This document shows, piece by piece, positions 25,966-34,053 of a DNA stretch of 64,000 nt (positions within the stretch are counted from its first letter, which is position 1; each line of letters opens with the position of its first letter). The notes below the pieces were generated by a model that was given only the letters and a program-made list of their open reading frames with translations, was not told the origin of the DNA and did not search any database. Both the position numbers and the translations under genes were made by a program. Source of the DNA: Clostridia bacterium (GTDB lineage Bacteria; Bacillota; Clostridia; Christensenellales; Borkfalkiaceae); assembly GCA_017399035.1 (NCBI GenBank), contig JAFQEM010000026.1, positions 1-64,000 of the forward strand. The letters run 5' to 3'.

Positions 25966-26951
25966 CCGCAAGACTTCCTTAAACGGTTCATTATTCCCAT
26001 ATTCACGCCCTTTTCATCAGGCATGGCTATCGCTATTATTAAATCGGCTTCATTTTCCCCCTCAAGCAGTTTGTCGTAAAGATTTGACGCAATCTCTTGC
26101 GGGGTTTTACCCAAAAGTAATAAATTTTTATAGCAAAAATCTTTTTCAAACTCGTTTGCGCACATTATATAAGGTTTAAGACCTTGGCTAACTGCATTTT
26201 CATACGCGCTAACAACGCCTTTGATATCGCCGTATTCAAATAGAGCAGTTTGACAGCGTGGGCGGTAATGTTTATATTTTACCCCGGGGGACTTAACTTT
26301 ATCACCCTCTTTGTGCATAGCAATTTCACAGCGTCCAACAACGCTTTCTATCATCTCTTTAGTAACTAGCCCTGCCCTTAAAATACGTGGAACTTTGTCG
26401 GTAACGTCAAGCACCGTACTTTCAATTCCACCACTACACTTTCCACCGTCTAAAATCAAGGGGATTTTTCCGTTTAAATCGTTATAAACGTGGTTTGCCG
26501 TAACGGGGCTTGTATGTTTTGAAAGGTTTGCGCTTGGTGCAACTAGCGGGGCGTCAACTTCTTTAAGCAAGGCTTGACAACCTGTGTGAGACGGTATTCT
26601 TATCGCAAGAGTATCGCCACCGCAAGTGGCCTCTTCACACACCACCCCTTTACTTTGAAAAACTAGAGTGAGTGGACCTGGTGTAAACTTTTCAATAAGT
26701 TTATAAACGTAGTCGTGTTCAATTAAAACTAATTTACTTAAATCGTAATCTTTATGCACGTGAGCAATCAACGGATTGTCGCTAGGTCTACCTTTAACGT
26801 TAAAAATTTCTTTTACTGCCGAGCCGAGCGTTCCTATTGCGGATAACCCGTAAACCGTTTCGGTAGGTATTGCAACAACTTTTCCGTCTAATAACAACTC
26901 TTTTGCAAGCAAAATACTGTTACGGTCAAGTTTTTTTATTTCCGTTATCAT
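25962..26951 (-). CDS. tsaC: L-threonylcarbamoyladenylate synthase (Sua5/YwlC type)
   Basis: 329-residue Sua5-type enzyme making threonylcarbamoyl-AMP for the tRNA t6A37 modification. Seen: the YrdC domain (about 1-205) with IPTETVYGLS, the KGRPSDNPLI motif (K-R-x-x-x-x-P) and PLVAPSANLS, and a C-terminal Sua5 domain (about 210-329, SPGVKYKHYRP). The start at 26951 is chosen because it lies one base after the dnaB stop and the family begins close to TEIKKL; the longer in-frame extension would run 29 codons into dnaB. Confidence 0.93.
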   Translation of the reverse strand: MITEIKKLDRNSILLAKELLLDGKVVAIPTETVYGLSAIGTLGSAVKEIFNVKGRPSDNPLIAHVHKDYDLSKLVLIEHDYVYKLIEKFTPGPLTLVFQSKGVVCEEATCGGDTLAIRIPSHTGCQALLKEVDAPLVAPSANLSKHTSPVTANHVYNDLNGKIPLILDGGKCSGGIESTVLDVTDKVPRILRAGLVTKEMIESVVGRCEIAMHKEGDKVKSPGVKYKHYRPRCQTALFEYGDIKGVVSAYENAVSQGLKPYIMCANEFEKDFCYKNLLLLGKTPQEIASNLYDKLLEGENEADLIIAIAMPDEKGVNMGIMNRLRKSCG

Positions 26952-26952
26952 A

Positions 26953-28470
26953 TTAAAAAATCTCGTCGTCAACAGTTTTAAAGGCTTGTTCGGGCATTGT
27001 GTCGTCTTCTGCAGGCGGTGGTTCGGGTAAATCTTCATACCCAGAAACTTTTACCGATTGAGGTGTAGAAGGTCTTTGCTCACCGTTCTCGTCTGGTTCA
27101 CCCGTCTCTTCGTTAAGATTTACAAACTTGGTGCATTCACCCCTAAAGAAGAGTTTAACCATACCCGTAGGTCCACTTCTGTGCTTTTCAATTAAAATTT
27201 CCGCAACGTTCTTTTGAACTTTGCCCTCTGCAAGTTCTTTTTCGGTTGCCCCTTTATCTGGGCGGTGAATAAACATAACTATATCTGCATCTTGTTCTAT
27301 TGCACCCGATTCACGAAGGTCGGAAAGTTGTGGTCTGCCCTTTCTAGTTTCAACAGCACGGTTAAGTTGAGAGAGCGCAAGCACGGGAACGTTTAATTCT
27401 TTTGCCAAAATTTTCAAACTTCTTGAAATTTCGCTTATTTCGTTTTGACGGCTATCGCTACTTCTCGTTTTATCGGGTGTCATAAGACCGATATAGTCGA
27501 CCATAACTAAATCAAGACCAAAACGGCTTTTAAGTCTTCTACATTTTGATATAAGTTCTCTTGGGCGAATAACTGCAGAGTCGTCGATAAATATTTTAGT
27601 GTTAGATAATTTTTCACGCGCTTTTGCAATTTTAAGCCACTCTGTCTTGTTCATTTGACCTTTCTTTGCGTTTTGCATTGAAACGCCCGCAACCGAACAT
27701 AAAATTCTTTCAACAATTTGTTCTTTACCCATTTCTAGCGAGAACACGGCGCAAGAATAACCTTGCAACGCCACGTTTTCAACTATGTTCATTGCAAACG
27801 AAGTTTTACCAACAGCAGGGCGCGCTGCTATAATTACCAAGTCACTTGGATGAAGTCCGTCGGTAAGATTGTCAAGCCCCTTAAAACCTGTCTTTATGCC
27901 TTTAAGGCTAGATTTATCGTTGGTTATTTCATCAAGTTTACTCATAACGTCGGGGATAACTTGTCCGATTTTAACCATTTCGCTAGTATCCGCTTGATTA
28001 GAAATATCGTAAACGGTTTTTTCTGCAAAAGAAAGAGCAGTTGCTTTATCAATACTAGTTTTGCATTCGCCTATAATATCCGCAGAACCTTTTATGAGTT
28101 TTCTTAAAAGTCCATCACGAGTAACTATATCAAGGTAACGTTGATAGTTTGCTGAAGACGGCATAACGTTTGTAAGTTCGGTTATGTAAGTTATTCCACC
28201 CGCTTGCTCTAAAACGCCTTGTTTTTCAAGAGTGTCGGTAAGAGTAACCAAATCTACGGGTTGATTTTTCTTTATAATTTCTTGCATTGCAGAGAATATA
28301 TATTGATGCGATTCAGCATAAAAATCTTCTTCTTTCAAAAAAGCAGCAACTTCAACCTGAATACGCGTATCAAGTAACAAACACCCCAAAAGTGATTGCT
28401 CTGCCTCAAGACTATGTGGCATATCGCCCATAAGTTTCATTTTATTTTCGGCTTTTTTATCGTTTGCCAT
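26953..28470 (-). CDS. dnaB: Replicative DNA helicase
   Basis: 505-residue hexameric helicase of the replication fork. Seen: the N-terminal DnaB domain (about 12-115, PHSLEAEQSLLGCLLLD), the RecA-fold motor with Walker A IAARPAVGKTSFAMN, Walker B LVMVDYIGLM, and the DLRESGAIEQDADIVMF segment with the arginine-finger region. The C-terminal tail is acidic and proline-rich. The ATG follows AAGGAGAAAAG. It is followed immediately by tsaC on the same strand. Confidence 0.97.
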   Translation of the reverse strand: MANDKKAENKMKLMGDMPHSLEAEQSLLGCLLLDTRIQVEVAAFLKEEDFYAESHQYIFSAMQEIIKKNQPVDLVTLTDTLEKQGVLEQAGGITYITELTNVMPSSANYQRYLDIVTRDGLLRKLIKGSADIIGECKTSIDKATALSFAEKTVYDISNQADTSEMVKIGQVIPDVMSKLDEITNDKSSLKGIKTGFKGLDNLTDGLHPSDLVIIAARPAVGKTSFAMNIVENVALQGYSCAVFSLEMGKEQIVERILCSVAGVSMQNAKKGQMNKTEWLKIAKAREKLSNTKIFIDDSAVIRPRELISKCRRLKSRFGLDLVMVDYIGLMTPDKTRSSDSRQNEISEISRSLKILAKELNVPVLALSQLNRAVETRKGRPQLSDLRESGAIEQDADIVMFIHRPDKGATEKELAEGKVQKNVAEILIEKHRSGPTGMVKLFFRGECTKFVNLNEETGEPDENGEQRPSTPQSVKVSGYEDLPEPPPAEDDTMPEQAFKTVDDEIF

Positions 28471-28487
28471 AACTTTTCTCCTTGACC

Positions 28488-30239
28488 TTATAGGTCGGTA
28501 AATTCTTTAAGGGTATTTTCAAACACTTCAAATGCAGAAATAAACGGCTTTTTATCAGTAAGGTCAACCCCTGCTATTTTAAGAAGTTCAACCGGACCGT
28601 CAGCCCCACCCGACGACAAGAACTTAAAATAGTCTTCAACGGCGGGCTTTCCTTCTTTTAAAATTCTATCTGCAATAGCGAGCGCGCTTATTATACCCGT
28701 TGAATATTTATAAACGTAAAACGCCCTATAAAAATGCGGTATTCTTGCCCATTCGTAACGGATATTACCTTCGCTTATAACTGCTTTTCCGTAATATTTT
28801 TCGTTCAACTTAAGGTAATAATCTGACAAATTGTCTTTGGTTAAAGGTTCGCCCTTTTCCACCGTTTCGTGCGCAAACTGTTCAAACTCTGCAAACTGCG
28901 TTTGTCTAAACAGCGTCGTTCTTATCATTTCTAAAAGATAAGACAAAAGATATTTTTTAAGTTTTTTATCTTTTTCGGTGTCAAGCAAATATCTTATAAG
29001 TAAAACCTCGTTTACCGTGCTTGCAACTTCCGCAACGAAAATTCTATAATCCGCCTTTGAATAAGGTTGGGTGCGGTTAGAAAAATAAGAGTGTATGCTA
29101 TGCCCCATTTCGTGCGCTATGGTAAACACGTCGTGCGTGGTTTTTTGATAGTTTAATAAAACGTAAGGGTGAGTGTCGTAAACGGCAACGCTATATGCGC
29201 CACTTCTTTTGCCGTCGCTCTCATAAACGTCTAACCAACGCTCGTCTTTTGCTTTGAGTAATAGTTCACTATATTCTTCACCTAACGGCGCAAGACCTTT
29301 TACCACCAAATCGTAAGCGTCTTCGTATTCAAGTTTAAGTTCTGCGCCTTCGACCACGGGAACGTAAACGTCATACATATACATATCTTTAAGTTTAAGC
29401 AAGTTTTTCTTTTCCGCCATATATTTATGAAGTAGTGGAAGAGCGTCGTTTACCGTTTCAATAAGGTTATCGTAAACCACCCTTGGCACGTCTTCGCCTA
29501 TAAGCGCCTTATCTAATGCTGACGGATATTTTTTTGCCTTTGCATAAAACACGCCTTTTTTAACGTTTCCGTAATAGGTTGCAGAAATGGTGTTAAGCAA
29601 AGATATATACGCGCCGTAATATGCGTTGAAAGTTTTTTTGCGTAAAGCCCTGTCTTCACCGTGCATAATAACGCCGTAAGTGCCGTGAGATAGGGGGATT
29701 TTTTCGCCCTTATGAGTTATAGTTTTAAGTGGCAAATCCGCATTGTCTATCTTTGTAAAAATATCACGGAAAGAAGACAACGTTTCACTACTTAAAGCAA
29801 GCAATCTCTCTTCGTTTTCACTTAAAACGTGTTCTTTTTCTTTTAATATACCTTTTAAAGTATAGTCGTAATCTTTAAGTTTGGGGTCATCAATAAAACT
29901 CTCTAAAACACTTTGGTCAAGAGAAGTAAGTTCGGGCAAAATAAACGCCGTGTTTGCAGAAAACTTTGCGCCGAGCGCGGTAACTTTTGAAACTAAAGAG
30001 TCATAAAGAGCGTCTTTTGTGTTTTCGTCGTGTTTCATCATTGCGTAAACGCCAAGTTTATCAAAAACTCTACCAACTTCTTCTTGCTCTTTCATACAGT
30101 TTAAAAAGTTTTGAGCGTCGTTAAGTTTACCTTTGTAACGGTCAAAATTTATCTTGTTTGATATCGAATTAAAGTCAGCGTTCCAGTCTTCAACACTTTG
30201 ATAAATATCTTCAACCGCCCACTTATATTTATTTGACAT
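28488..30239 (-). CDS. pepF: Oligoendopeptidase F
   Basis: 583-residue cytoplasmic M3B zinc endopeptidase. Seen: the metal motif TIAHEMGHSIHSYF (HExxH) in the second half, the downstream AEVASTVNEVLL providing the third ligand Glu, and the N-terminal PepF-type helical domain. Length is close to the usual ~600. It degrades short peptides, consistent with an amino-acid-using lifestyle. The ATG at 30239 follows AAGGGGATTATA. dnaB starts 17 bases after its stop. Confidence 0.95.
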   Translation of the reverse strand: MSNKYKWAVEDIYQSVEDWNADFNSISNKINFDRYKGKLNDAQNFLNCMKEQEEVGRVFDKLGVYAMMKHDENTKDALYDSLVSKVTALGAKFSANTAFILPELTSLDQSVLESFIDDPKLKDYDYTLKGILKEKEHVLSENEERLLALSSETLSSFRDIFTKIDNADLPLKTITHKGEKIPLSHGTYGVIMHGEDRALRKKTFNAYYGAYISLLNTISATYYGNVKKGVFYAKAKKYPSALDKALIGEDVPRVVYDNLIETVNDALPLLHKYMAEKKNLLKLKDMYMYDVYVPVVEGAELKLEYEDAYDLVVKGLAPLGEEYSELLLKAKDERWLDVYESDGKRSGAYSVAVYDTHPYVLLNYQKTTHDVFTIAHEMGHSIHSYFSNRTQPYSKADYRIFVAEVASTVNEVLLIRYLLDTEKDKKLKKYLLSYLLEMIRTTLFRQTQFAEFEQFAHETVEKGEPLTKDNLSDYYLKLNEKYYGKAVISEGNIRYEWARIPHFYRAFYVYKYSTGIISALAIADRILKEGKPAVEDYFKFLSSGGADGPVELLKIAGVDLTDKKPFISAFEVFENTLKEFTDL

Positions 30240-30325
30240 ATATAATCCCCTTTTTGGCTTATAAAAAAATGAAAATTTGCTATATAAAAATTTTGTTAAA
30301 CGCTTTAGAAATGAGCAACTTTATT

Positions 30326-30420
30326 CCCCTTAAAGAATAAGGGGGTAGGGGTTTTGAGAAGTTTGTGAAAGGGGTTAAGGGAAAAACGACTTCGGAAAAG
30401 AGTTGTCCCCTTATTAAAAT
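30326..30420 (+). repeat. Dispersed intergenic repeat, copy 1
   Basis: 95 bases starting CCCCTTAAAGAATAAGGGGG and ending CCCCTTATTAAAAT. It differs from copy 2 at only about 6 positions and contains an internal hairpin around ACGACTTCGGAAAAGAG. Located 3' of a minus-strand gene. Confidence 0.9.
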
Positions 30421-30484
30421 TAAAATATATTTGCCCTTTTTTCTAGGTTTTGACAAAACCCGTTGCAAAGTTTATAAAGCGTTT

Positions 30485-30610
30485 ATTAAACGGTTTAGTT
30501 CCAAGCAAGACAAGGAAAACGAGTATTTTCAAGGACGCGTACTTTCTGTACGTAACCGCTAAAAAACGCAAGTTTGACACAGTATTGCGCCATAAATAAG
30601 CCGTTTAAAT
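30485..30610. repeat. Long-span inverted repeat at the UPF0210 gene 3' end
   Basis: ATTAAACGG (30485-30493) and CCGTTTAAAT (30601-30610) are inverted copies enclosing about 107 bases that include the palindromic word GTACTTTCTGTAC (30539-30551). It abuts the stop codon of the gene at 30613, so it may act as a transcript-end structure or be a small mobile repeat. Confidence 0.55.
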
Positions 30611-30612
30611 GT

Positions 30613-31968
30613 TTAATTCTTATTACTATGTATAGGCGCAGGCATTCTTCCACCCCTGTTGATGAAAGAACTGCAACCGTAAGGGCTTACTTCCATTATA
30701 GGCGCAGTGCCTAAAAGCCCACCAAATTCAACCGTGTCGCCAACGCCTTTGTTGGGAACGGGTATTACGCGAACTGCGGTGGTTTTGTTGTTAATCATAC
30801 CTATTGCAGCCTCGTCTGCAATCATACCTGCAAGCGTTGTTGCAGGGGTGTCGCCCGGAACTGCAACCATATCTATACCTACGCTACAAACACAGGTCAT
30901 AGCCTCTAACTTGCTCAAAGATATTGCGCCCTTTTCCGCCGCCCTAATCATACCGATATCTTCGCTGACAGGAATAAACGCGCCTGAAAGACCGCCCACG
31001 TTAGAACTTGCCATAACGCCACCCTTTTTAACTGCGTCGTTAAGCATTGCGAGAGCAGCGGTAGTTCCGTGTCCACCAACGCTATCTAAACCGATTTCTT
31101 CTAAAATATGCGCAACACTATCACCCATAACAGGCGTGGGGGCAAGCGATAAATCTACTATGCCAAATTCAGCGTTAAGGCGTTTTGACGCTTCTTTTGC
31201 AATAAGTTGACCTGCGCGGGTAATTTTAAAAGCAGTCTTTTTGATTGTTTCTGCAATTTCATCAACCGATGCGCCTTTCATACTCTTTAATGCGTGATGA
31301 ACAACCCCCGGACCTGATACGCCAACGTTTATAACCGTTTCGCCTTCAGAAAGTCCGTGGAACGCGCCCGCCATAAAGGGGTTATCTTCAACGGCGTTGC
31401 AAAATACAACTAGTTTTGCGCACCCAAAACCGTCACGCTCTTTGGTCTTCTCTGCAGTAGCCTTTATAATTTCACCCATAAGACGAACGGCATCCATATT
31501 GATACCAGCCTTTGACGAGCCAACGTTTACAGACGAACACATTCTATCCGTAACGGCAAGCGCCTCTGGAATACTTTCTATAAAAGACCTTTCGTAACTG
31601 GTCATACCCTTTTGAACTAGCGCAGAATAACCGCCCAAAAAGTCAACGCCTACCGTCTTTGCTGCCCTATCTAACGCCTTTGCGAGCGTTACTTCTTTTC
31701 CGCAAAATGAAGATGTTAATAAACTTGCGGGTGTGATAGAAACACGTTTATTTATAATAGGAATACCATATTCCGCCTCTAAATCGCTTGCAACTTTAAC
31801 AATTTTTTCTGCTTTTTGGCAAATGCGGTCATAACAAAGTTCGGCGGTAGTTTTTGCATCTTCTCTAACGCAAGGAAGTAGGGATATACCCATAGTTATT
31901 GTTCGAACGTCAAAATGTTCTTTTTCAACCATATCAATGGTTTCAAGAATTTCTTTTCTGTTAAGCAT
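30613..31968 (-). CDS. UPF0210 (PFL-like, DUF711) family protein
   Basis: 451-residue conserved protein of the UPF0210 family, structurally related to glycyl-radical enzymes but without known activity. Seen: glycine-rich conserved blocks [49 protein letters not shown] and the C-terminal [19 protein letters not shown]. It is paired with an ACT-domain gene 20 bases upstream, as is usual for this family, and the pair may have a regulatory or amino-acid-responsive role. No membrane segment. The ribosome site is weak (GGGCGAAAAAAGAT). Confidence 0.9.
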   Translation of the reverse strand: MLNRKEILETIDMVEKEHFDVRTITMGISLLPCVREDAKTTAELCYDRICQKAEKIVKVASDLEAEYGIPIINKRVSITPASLLTSSFCGKEVTLAKALDRAAKTVGVDFLGGYSALVQKGMTSYERSFIESIPEALAVTDRMCSSVNVGSSKAGINMDAVRLMGEIIKATAEKTKERDGFGCAKLVVFCNAVEDNPFMAGAFHGLSEGETVINVGVSGPGVVHHALKSMKGASVDEIAETIKKTAFKITRAGQLIAKEASKRLNAEFGIVDLSLAPTPVMGDSVAHILEEIGLDSVGGHGTTAALAMLNDAVKKGGVMASSNVGGLSGAFIPVSEDIGMIRAAEKGAISLSKLEAMTCVCSVGIDMVAVPGDTPATTLAGMIADEAAIGMINNKTTAVRVIPVPNKGVGDTVEFGGLLGTAPIMEVSPYGCSSFINRGGRMPAPIHSNKN

Positions 31969-31988
31969 ATCTTTTTTCGCCCCGTATC

Positions 31989-32258
31989 TTAAATTTTATG
32001 CATTGCGTTAAAAATATCTTCGTGCTGAACGTGAATAGAAACACCTATTTCTTCGCCTAAAGATAAGAGCGCGCTTTTTAGTCCTTTGAGTGTTAAACTT
32101 GCCTTTTCTATATCGCACTGCATAAGCATAGTAAAATTGCCCTGCATAATGGTTTGACTAATATCTTCAATGTTTACGTTATTTTGCGCGAGCGCAGTGC
32201 TAACTTTTGCGATAATTCCCGGCTTATCTTTTCCGATTACAGTAACTATTACTTTCAT
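31989..32258 (-). CDS. ACT domain protein, UPF0237 family
   Basis: 89-residue stand-alone ACT domain: [42 protein letters not shown] is the classic ligand-binding GKDRPGI/I-sheet pattern. Such single ACT proteins bind small ligands, often amino acids. It is genetically linked to UPF0210, downstream on the same strand, and overlaps the preceding membrane-protein gene by 4 bases. The ligand is unknown. Confidence 0.92.
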   Translation of the reverse strand: MKVIVTVIGKDKPGIIAKVSTALAQNNVNIEDISQTIMQGNFTMLMQCDIEKASLTLKGLKSALLSLGEEIGVSIHVQHEDIFNAMHKI

Positions 32259-32797
32259 TTTTCTTCTCCTGTTTCATTAGGTAAATCTAATATTTCATAA
32301 CTTATCAACACGTTGCCTTGAGTAACGTATTTTACGTTCATTTTTTCTTCAAATTTTGGAAACTCTAATTCATCAAAAACCAAAACCTTTCTCTCAAAGA
32401 AATCGTTTTTATATTTGTTCCACTCTAAAAATATAAGCGACTTAAAATCTACGCCGTCTTTATCTTGCAAAGTTTGGTCATATTCAAAAAAACTGCCCGT
32501 AGAAGTTTCTCTTATTCCATAAATAAGGTTATAATTTAGCCTATAATATCTATTCACACGCTTATAGGGTATGCCCAAATAGATAAACGAAAAAATAACC
32601 ATCAATACAGATAACGGATAATGTATCCATTTAACCGTGTTTATCGTTGGCGATTTATACGGCAAAGTTCTATACCAAAGAAATAGCCCCACGCTTACGA
32701 TTAAATAAACTGCCAACACTACAAAAAATATTGTTAGCACGCCTTTTCTTTGTTTTTTTGCTCTATAAAATTGTTCTTCCTTAAAATATTCAATCAT
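32255..32797 (-). CDS. Conserved membrane protein of unknown function
   Basis: 180 residues, family not recognised. Two hydrophobic segments near the N-terminus (about 20-42, FFVVLAVYLIVSVGLFLWY, and about 60-78, LSVLMVIFSFIYLGI) separated by a short loop, followed by a soluble, aromatic- and charge-rich C-terminal domain (about 85-180). The topology resembles a two-pass anchor with a cytoplasmic domain. It lies between a one- or two-pass protein and the ACT gene in a same-strand run with lepB, so a shared cell-envelope role is possible but unproven. Confidence 0.75.
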   Translation of the reverse strand: MIEYFKEEQFYRAKKQRKGVLTIFFVVLAVYLIVSVGLFLWYRTLPYKSPTINTVKWIHYPLSVLMVIFSFIYLGIPYKRVNRYYRLNYNLIYGIRETSTGSFFEYDQTLQDKDGVDFKSLIFLEWNKYKNDFFERKVLVFDELEFPKFEEKMNVKYVTQGNVLISYEILDLPNETGEEK

Positions 32798-32820
32798 ATT
32801 TTTTCTCCGATTTTTATACG

Positions 32821-33270
32821 TTATCTTTTGTAATCTGTTCTAATTTTTATCAAATTGCCGTTATCGACTTTAAATAACTCGTACCTATTTGAATATTCAG
32901 CCATAATTAAGTTAGGATTTTGCTTAACTCTAAAATACGTTGGCTTATCTACGCTTATATTTTCTTGTTGAGGTTGTTGAGTTTGAGCGTTATTTGATTT
33001 TCCACTTTCCACAGCAAGCATTTCTACGCCTTTGCTCTTTTTTACCTTTTTATTAAAGCCTAAAAGATTTTTAAGGGTTTCTATTAGTGCGTAAACCAAA
33101 GACAATATAAGTGCTATTTGAAATATAAACTTAACGGTAGCGTTTGCGTTCATAACGCCCGTAAGATATAAAAGCGTTCCCACCAAAACGACTGCCAAAG
33201 TAGGTTGAAGATTGAACACACTCAAAACTTTGTAAATAAACTCAAAAACGGTTTTTATAAGAAATTTCAT
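32821..33270 (-). CDS. Small membrane protein of unknown function
   Basis: 149 residues, unrecognised. Hydrophobic helices at about 20-40 (PTLAVVLVGTLLYLTGVM) and about 46-66 (FIFQIALILSLVYALIETL), followed by a Lys-rich linker, a Gln-rich stretch (AQTQQPQQE) and a short C-terminal soluble part (YFRVKQNPNLIMAEYSNRYELF). It is directly downstream of lepB (12 bases) and upstream of the two-pass protein. Confidence 0.75.
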   Translation of the reverse strand: MKFLIKTVFEFIYKVLSVFNLQPTLAVVLVGTLLYLTGVMNANATVKFIFQIALILSLVYALIETLKNLLGFNKKVKKSKGVEMLAVESGKSNNAQTQQPQQENISVDKPTYFRVKQNPNLIMAEYSNRYELFKVDNGNLIKIRTDYKR

Positions 33271-33282
33271 AACAAAACCGCC

Positions 33283-33843
33283 TTAAACCCAAAACATAAT
33301 CTTTTTTAAGATTTTATGTTCTACCGACCAGTTTTCTACAACGCCAACTACTTGCGAAACTTTGCAAGTTCCATAATCTCGGCTGTCGCTACTATTCAAC
33401 CTATTATCACCGAGATAAAAAATCTCGTTTTTGCCAACCACCGTTCTTTCAAAAGTTCCACCGTGCCCCGTATATTTTGCACTGCCAAACTCGTCAACGT
33501 ATTTTTTGCCGTTGATATAAACGTATTCGTCTGCGCCGTATTCTATAACGTCGCCCTCTGTTGCTATCACTCTTTTTATTAACCAGTATTCTTTTTCGCC
33601 TTGGATTACGATTATACTGCCTTTATCTATACTTTTTAACCTATTTACCATTAACACGTCGCCCGTGTAGAGAGTAGGTTGCATTGACGGGCCTTGAACG
33701 CGCACGCTTAAAAAAACGAAGTAATTGAGAGCCATTATCACCCACATTACTGCCGTTAAAAACGCCATAGTTAATAAAAAATAACCGTCTGAACGTTCTT
33801 TTGCACGTTGTCTTTCGACCAAACTGTCGTAAACCTTAAACAT
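33283..33843 (-). CDS. lepB: Signal peptidase I
   Basis: 186-residue membrane-anchored serine protease that removes signal peptides from exported proteins. Seen: N-terminal membrane anchor (about 21-46, FLLTMAFLTAVMWVIMALNY), the nucleophile motif GPSMQPTL with Ser53, the general-base Lys90 in WLIKRVIATEGD, and the box-E GDNRLNSSDSRDYG. Catalytic dyad intact. It overlaps the DUF951 gene by 8 bases and starts a run of envelope-type small membrane proteins. Confidence 0.95.
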   Translation of the reverse strand: MFKVYDSLVERQRAKERSDGYFLLTMAFLTAVMWVIMALNYFVFLSVRVQGPSMQPTLYTGDVLMVNRLKSIDKGSIIVIQGEKEYWLIKRVIATEGDVIEYGADEYVYINGKKYVDEFGSAKYTGHGGTFERTVVGKNEIFYLGDNRLNSSDSRDYGTCKVSQVVGVVENWSVEHKILKKIMFWV

Positions 33844-34030
33844 CTTTCTCCTCTACGGGAATATATTGCTTGGTCATTTTCGTAGCCTCGTCAACCGAAA
33901 CGAAAACCACCCTTCCGCATTTTGCGCATTTTAATTTGATATCTGCACCCGTGCGGACTATTTGCCACTCGTTACATCCGCAGGCGTGATTTTTTTTGGA
34001 TATTATCTTACCACCCACACCGTATATCAT
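33836..34030 (-). CDS. DUF951 family zinc-ribbon-like protein
   Basis: 64 residues. The Cys pattern HACGCNEW...CAKCGRVV fits the DUF951 family found in Firmicutes, probably a zinc ribbon. Its end overlaps lepB, so the two are translationally coupled. Function unknown; the family often sits beside genes for ribosome-associated or replication proteins elsewhere. Confidence 0.88.
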   Translation of the reverse strand: MIYGVGGKIISKKNHACGCNEWQIVRTGADIKLKCAKCGRVVFVSVDEATKMTKQYIPVEEKDV

Positions 34031-34053
34031 ATTTTACCTTGAATAATACTTTT

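Larger units (their letters stand above)
30240..30612. other. Non-coding interval with repeat and hairpin material
   Basis: 373 bases between the UPF0210 gene and pepF. It holds a 95-base dispersed repeat copy (30326-30420), two TTAAACGNTTTAG words (30296 and 30486) and an inverted repeat ATTAAACGG (30485-30493) / CCGTTTAAAT (30601-30610). No credible protein gene was seen; the open frames here run through the repeat. Confidence 0.7.

Noticed and set aside
30326..30420. Simple rho-independent terminator
   Set aside because: The 95-base copy is conserved beyond a hairpin and matches a second copy 9 kb away.
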